This document shows positions 60,995 through 64,000 of a stretch of DNA of 64,000 nucleotides, in pieces. The translations under genes were made by a program, and so were the position numbers. The stretch covers positions 5,766,001-5,830,000 of the forward strand of contig NZ_LR594662.1 of assembly GCF_901827175.1 (NCBI RefSeq). The letters run 5' to 3'. Origin of the DNA: Variovorax sp. RA8 (GTDB lineage Bacteria; Pseudomonadota; Gammaproteobacteria; Burkholderiales; Burkholderiaceae_C). Position 1 is the first letter of the stretch; the number at the start of each line of letters is the position of its first letter. The notes under the pieces are model-generated. The model had not been told where the DNA came from. It did not search any database and saw only the letters and a program-made list of their open reading frames with translations.

Positions 60995-61621
60995 TCACCC
61001 GAAGTGGATCTGCCCGCCGCGGGTCTTGACCAGCTTGCCGCCGTTGATCAGCGCATGCTCGCCCGACAGCCTCAGCAGTTGGTCGGCCTCGATCTCCAGG
61101 TGCGTGGCCTGCACCCGGTCGATGCCCTGGGTGGTGCGCAGGTGATGCTTGCTGAAATGCGTGACCCGATCGAAGACGCTGTTCAACGCCAGGCCCACCA
61201 GCTTGATCGCACCCGCCACCACGCGCAGCCGGCTGCTGCTGAACTCGGCCTCGCCCACCACCATCTCGGCGCGCGCGGCGCGCAGTTCAAAACGCGTGAT
61301 TTCGAAGCTGAGCTCGGGCGCCTCGATCTTGAGCGGCGCCCCGCTGCGCAGCAGGTGCGCCGCGCCCTCCTCGCGCTGCAGGACGGCCACCACCCAGAGC
61401 TCGTCCGGCGCCACCAGCAGGCAGGCGACCGTGTCGCCCGCCACCGGCTCCAGCAGGCAACTCGCGGCACGCCGCCCGACGGCTTCGAGCCCGCCGCTGC
61501 GGATGGAGAAGGCCCGGCCGGCGACGCCGGTCACCAGGCCGACGCAGGACTGCGCCGGCGTCGCGCCGCCCGGCACGCCACGCCGGGCCGGCTGCCCGGC
61601 GATGGATGTGGAATCGCTCAT
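60995..61621 (-). CDS. DUF3540 domain protein (T6SS effector-module component)
   Basis: A 208-residue protein matching the DUF3540 family found beside VgrG, DUF2169 and DUF4150 genes: GLVTGVAGRAFSIRSGGLEAVGRRAASCLLEPVAGDTVACLLVAPDELWVVAVLQREEG. The C-terminal half is beta-repeat-like, similar to gp5/VgrG needle sequences (ELSFEITRFELRAARAEMVVGEAEF). Probably part of loading or spike assembly; no direct function is established for the family. Confidence 0.85.
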   Translation of the reverse strand: MSDSTSIAGQPARRGVPGGATPAQSCVGLVTGVAGRAFSIRSGGLEAVGRRAASCLLEPVAGDTVACLLVAPDELWVVAVLQREEGAAHLLRSGAPLKIEAPELSFEITRFELRAARAEMVVGEAEFSSSRLRVVAGAIKLVGLALNSVFDRVTHFSKHHLRTTQGIDRVQATHLEIEADQLLRLSGEHALINGGKLVKTRGGQIHFG

Positions 61622-61682
61622 GGTCGCGTGCTCCTTGTCATTTCCTGGTCATTGCCTGTCATTTGCTTGTGCTGCATCCGAT

Positions 61683-62735
61683 TCAGCCCCCCACCGGCTG
61701 CCAGTCCTCCGCCTGCGCCAGCGCGGGATCGGTCTCCAGGGCACGGACGCGGTCGGGCAACTGCGCATGCTCCGTGGCCGCGCGGTGCAGCACGGTGCGG
61801 AAAAGCGTCGCCTCGCGCGCATCCACCGCGCGCAGGTCGGCATGGCTGAAGTCCGCATAGGTCAGTTCGGCGCCGCGCAGCACCGCACCTGGCAGCTGCG
61901 CGCGCGCGAAATGGCACTGGTAGAGATCCGCGCCATCGAAGCGCGCGGCCGGAAAGATGCTGGCGGTGAACAGCGCCTGGCGCAGCCGGGCACCCGCGAA
62001 GCTCACGCCCGTTCCGCGGGCCTCGCAGAACACGGCGCCGTTCGCCTGCACGCCGGCGAAGTCGGCACCCTCCAGCGTCGCGCCCTGGAAGTTGCACTGC
62101 GGCATCGCCACCTGCGCGAAGCGCGCGCCGCTCAGGTCGAGGCAGGAGAACTGGCAGCCGTCCAGCGCCAGCCCGGCGAAGGACTTCTGCGCCAGCCCGG
62201 TCTTGTGGAAGATCACGCGGCGCAGGCTGGCGCGCTCCCAGCTCAGGCGCGCCAGGTCGCATTCCATCACCGAGGTGTGCAGCCAGCGGCTGTCGTCGGC
62301 GTTGACGTCGACCAGGCTGCTGCCCAGGAAGGCGGCCGATTCGAGCGAGCAGCCGGCCAGCGCCGCGTGGTCGAGCCGGCAGGCGGAAAAGGTCGCCATG
62401 TCGAGCGCCGCGCGGGCGAGCTGCCCATGCGGGAGCCGGCAGCCGGTGAAGGTGGCGCCGTGCAGGTTGGCCTCGCGGAAATCCACGTGCTCGAGCTCGC
62501 ACTGGTTGAAGACGGCGCGGCGCAGGTTGGCGCCGTTGAAGAGCGCGCCGCGCAGGTCGCACTGGTCGAACAGGGTCTCGCGCGCATCGGCGCCGCGGAA
62601 GTCGGCCTGCGCCAGCTGCGTGCGCGTGAAGATGCCGCCGCCGAGGTAGCTCTTCGCGAAGGAGCCCTTGCGCAGGTCCTGGCCTTCGATCGGTTCGCCC
62701 AGCGCGGCGGCATAGGCCAGCAGTTGCGCCTTCAT
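61683..62735 (-). CDS. Pentapeptide-repeat protein (complete)
   Basis: A 350-residue protein made almost entirely of pentapeptide repeats A(D/N)LXX (e.g. ADFRGADARETLFDQCDLRGALFNGANLRRAVFNQCELEHVDF), predicted to form a right-handed quadrilateral beta-helix. The C-terminal ~35 residues are non-repeat. The ATG at 62735 overlaps the next gene by 4 nt. Placed in a VgrG-type effector module; such proteins can be structural/adaptor or effector-associated, and no toxin motif is visible. Confidence 0.9.
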   Translation of the reverse strand: MKAQLLAYAAALGEPIEGQDLRKGSFAKSYLGGGIFTRTQLAQADFRGADARETLFDQCDLRGALFNGANLRRAVFNQCELEHVDFREANLHGATFTGCRLPHGQLARAALDMATFSACRLDHAALAGCSLESAAFLGSSLVDVNADDSRWLHTSVMECDLARLSWERASLRRVIFHKTGLAQKSFAGLALDGCQFSCLDLSGARFAQVAMPQCNFQGATLEGADFAGVQANGAVFCEARGTGVSFAGARLRQALFTASIFPAARFDGADLYQCHFARAQLPGAVLRGAELTYADFSHADLRAVDAREATLFRTVLHRAATEHAQLPDRVRALETDPALAQAEDWQPVGG

Positions 62736-64000
62736 GGCGTGCCCCCCGCATGCTGCTCCGGCGCCAGCCGCGGCCAGGTGCGGGCCCGCTGCAGCAGCGC
62801 GCCTTCGAGGCGCGCATCGCCGTCGAGCCGGATGCGCGACAGGTCGGCGCCGAACAGGTTGGCGTTGCGCAGATCGGCGCCGCGCAGGTCGGCGCGCTGC
62901 AGGATCGCGTCCTTGAAGTCCACGCCCGCGAGCCGCGCCCGCGCCAGCACCGCCTTGCGCAGCAGCGCGCCCTTGGCGCTTGCCAGCCGCGCATCGCAAT
63001 CGGTCAGTTGCGCCATGCCGAGGTTGGCCCCGTCGAGCCGGGCGCGCACCAGCCGCGCGCCGGTGAGATTGCATTCGCCGAGGTTGGCGCCCTGCAGGCC
63101 GGCGCCCGTGAAGTCGGCGTGCGCCAGGGTGGTGGCCTGCACGAAGCTCGCGCCGGCCAAGTGCGCGCCACTGAAATCGGCACGTTCGAGCCGGCACCCG
63201 ATGAAGTTGCTGCCCGCCAGCTTCGCACCGCGGAAGTCCAGCCCCTGCAGGTCGCATTCGATGAAGTTGCACGCGGCCAACTCGGCCTCGGCCAGCACCA
63301 CACCCTTCATGTCCAGCTTGTAGAAGAGCAGGCCCGGGCCCACCGCGCCGCTCCAGTCGGCCGCGCCCCAGCGCGTGTCCATCAGCTCGGCGCCGGCCAG
63401 GCGGGCCTGGCGCAGCTGGGTCGCCTCGAAGCTGCAGTACTGCAGGTTGGCACCCGAGAACTCGGCTCGGTCGAAGACGGCACCGCGCAGCTGCGCGCGG
63501 CCCAGGTTGGCGGCCTGGAAGACGGTCTCGATCGCGATCGCGCCGCGCAGGTCGGCATGGGCCAGCACGGCGGCGCGGAAGTTCGCACCCGACAGGTTGG
63601 CGCCCGCGAGCCGGGCGCTTTCGAGCCAGGCGCCGGTGAAGTCGATGCCACGCAGGTCGAGATTGGAAAAGTCCGCGCCGGTGAAGTCCGCACCCGGCAG
63701 CTGCTTCGTGCCGCGCGCGAGCAGCCATTCGATCTCGCGCCGGGCCTCGGCCGCACGCTCGCCCGCAAGCGGCGCGACCGGCGGCTGCATGTGGGCGTTC
63801 TTCAGGTAGTCGAGGTGGTGCGCCATTTCCTGCAGCACGAGCTGCGGTGCCATCGTCGCCCGGTCGAAGACGCGCTCGCCCAGCGCGAAGCCCTTCTCGA
63901 TCTCGGCCAGCTGCGCGCTCGCGCGGTAGCTGGGCGGCCCGCGATGCACCAGCCGCTCGGGGTCGAGCTTCTTCTCGCGCATGAAGGCCTGTGCGTTCTC
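62732..64000 (-). CDS. Pentapeptide-repeat C-terminal part of a DUF2169-type T6SS protein (5' end outside window)
   Basis: Open to the right edge, at least 422 residues. Near the edge (EKKLDPERLVHRGPPSYRASAQLAEIEKGFALGERVFDRATMAPQLVLQEMAHHLDYLKN) is non-repeat sequence, then from about residue 100 onwards pentapeptide repeats (GADFTGADFSNLDLRGIDFTG...) to the end. In comparable loci DUF2169 adaptor proteins are long with a pentapeptide-repeat C-terminus, so the N-terminal DUF2169 domain is expected outside the window; that is inference. An internal ATG at 63982 is not preferred because the frame stays open. Confidence 0.75.
   Translation of the reverse strand, partial: ENAQAFMREKKLDPERLVHRGPPSYRASAQLAEIEKGFALGERVFDRATMAPQLVLQEMAHHLDYLKNAHMQPPVAPLAGERAAEARREIEWLLARGTKQLPGADFTGADFSNLDLRGIDFTGAWLESARLAGANLSGANFRAAVLAHADLRGAIAIETVFQAANLGRAQLRGAVFDRAEFSGANLQYCSFEATQLRQARLAGAELMDTRWGAADWSGAVGPGLLFYKLDMKGVVLAEAELAACNFIECDLQGLDFRGAKLAGSNFIGCRLERADFSGAHLAGASFVQATTLAHADFTGAGLQGANLGECNLTGARLVRARLDGANLGMAQLTDCDARLASAKGALLRKAVLARARLAGVDFKDAILQRADLRGADLRNANLFGADLSRIRLDGDARLEGALLQRARTWPRLAPEQHAGGTP

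Overview
The window is GC-rich with short intergenic gaps, many 4-nt ATGA overlaps and long single-strand operons. Gene content (split trpE/trpG, RsaM-type quorum-sensing trio, Liv-type transport tied to Rieske dioxygenases, T6SS with FHA/PP2C control) points to a beta-proteobacterium of the Burkholderiales, most likely Comamonadaceae and Variovorax-like. The genus is an inference from gene content; there is no rRNA or tRNA in the window.

1-6.9 kb (all minus): a tryptophan operon trpE - GxxExxY nuclease-like gene - trpG - threonine aldolase - LysE exporter - trpD - trpC, followed by ung, which runs off the left edge. A GxxExxY gene is wedged between trpE and trpG by 1-nt and 4-nt overlaps.

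7.0-33.4 kb: a catabolic island of 23 genes bracketed by two MarR regulators. It holds a complete Liv-type ABC importer (LivH, a LivM-LivG fusion, LivF, three paralogous binding proteins), two Rieske dioxygenase alpha/beta pairs with one ferredoxin-type reductase, two acyl-CoA ligases, three SDRs, a DUF35-SDR fusion, an SCP-x-like thiolase, a cyclase/isatin-hydrolase-type enzyme and indolepyruvate ferredoxin oxidoreductase (IorAB). From memory this layout resembles the Variovorax indole-3-acetic acid (auxin) degradation iad locus, which also carries two MarR genes. A strong promoter at 20.61-20.64 kb abuts a perfect operator palindrome and heads the 13-gene transport/dioxygenase half. The other half starts at 32.8 kb, divergent from a MarR gene. 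A ~735-bp element with ~260-bp inverted arms separates livF from livMG.

33.4-39.0 kb (minus): psuG; a four-gene translationally coupled set (octopine-type dehydrogenase, 3-hydroxyacyl-CoA dehydrogenase, alpha/beta hydrolase, quinone-oxidoreductase-like enzyme); and a phosphoglycolate phosphatase. The hydrolase has His where the nucleophile is expected.

39.0-42.3 kb: lower-GC quorum-sensing region luxR - rsaM-like - luxI with a lux-box-like palindrome before luxI, then an unrecognised gene and a frameshifted, truncated trimeric-autotransporter remnant with a G7 tract.

42.3-50.8 kb: signalling cluster: OmpR-type regulator, LysM/FecR protein, CHASE2 histidine kinase, a receiver-degenerate winged-helix regulator, a TPR-type protein and a NarL-type regulator.

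51.0-64.0 kb: part of a type VI secretion locus: TssL with an unusual C-terminal extension, a short TssM-like protein, TssJ (opposite strand), TssA, TssB, TssC and Hcp; then on the minus strand PP2C phosphatase, FHA protein, a PAAR-like DUF4150 protein, DUF3540 and two pentapeptide-repeat proteins, the last cut by the right edge. TssE, F, G, H, K and VgrG are not in the window.
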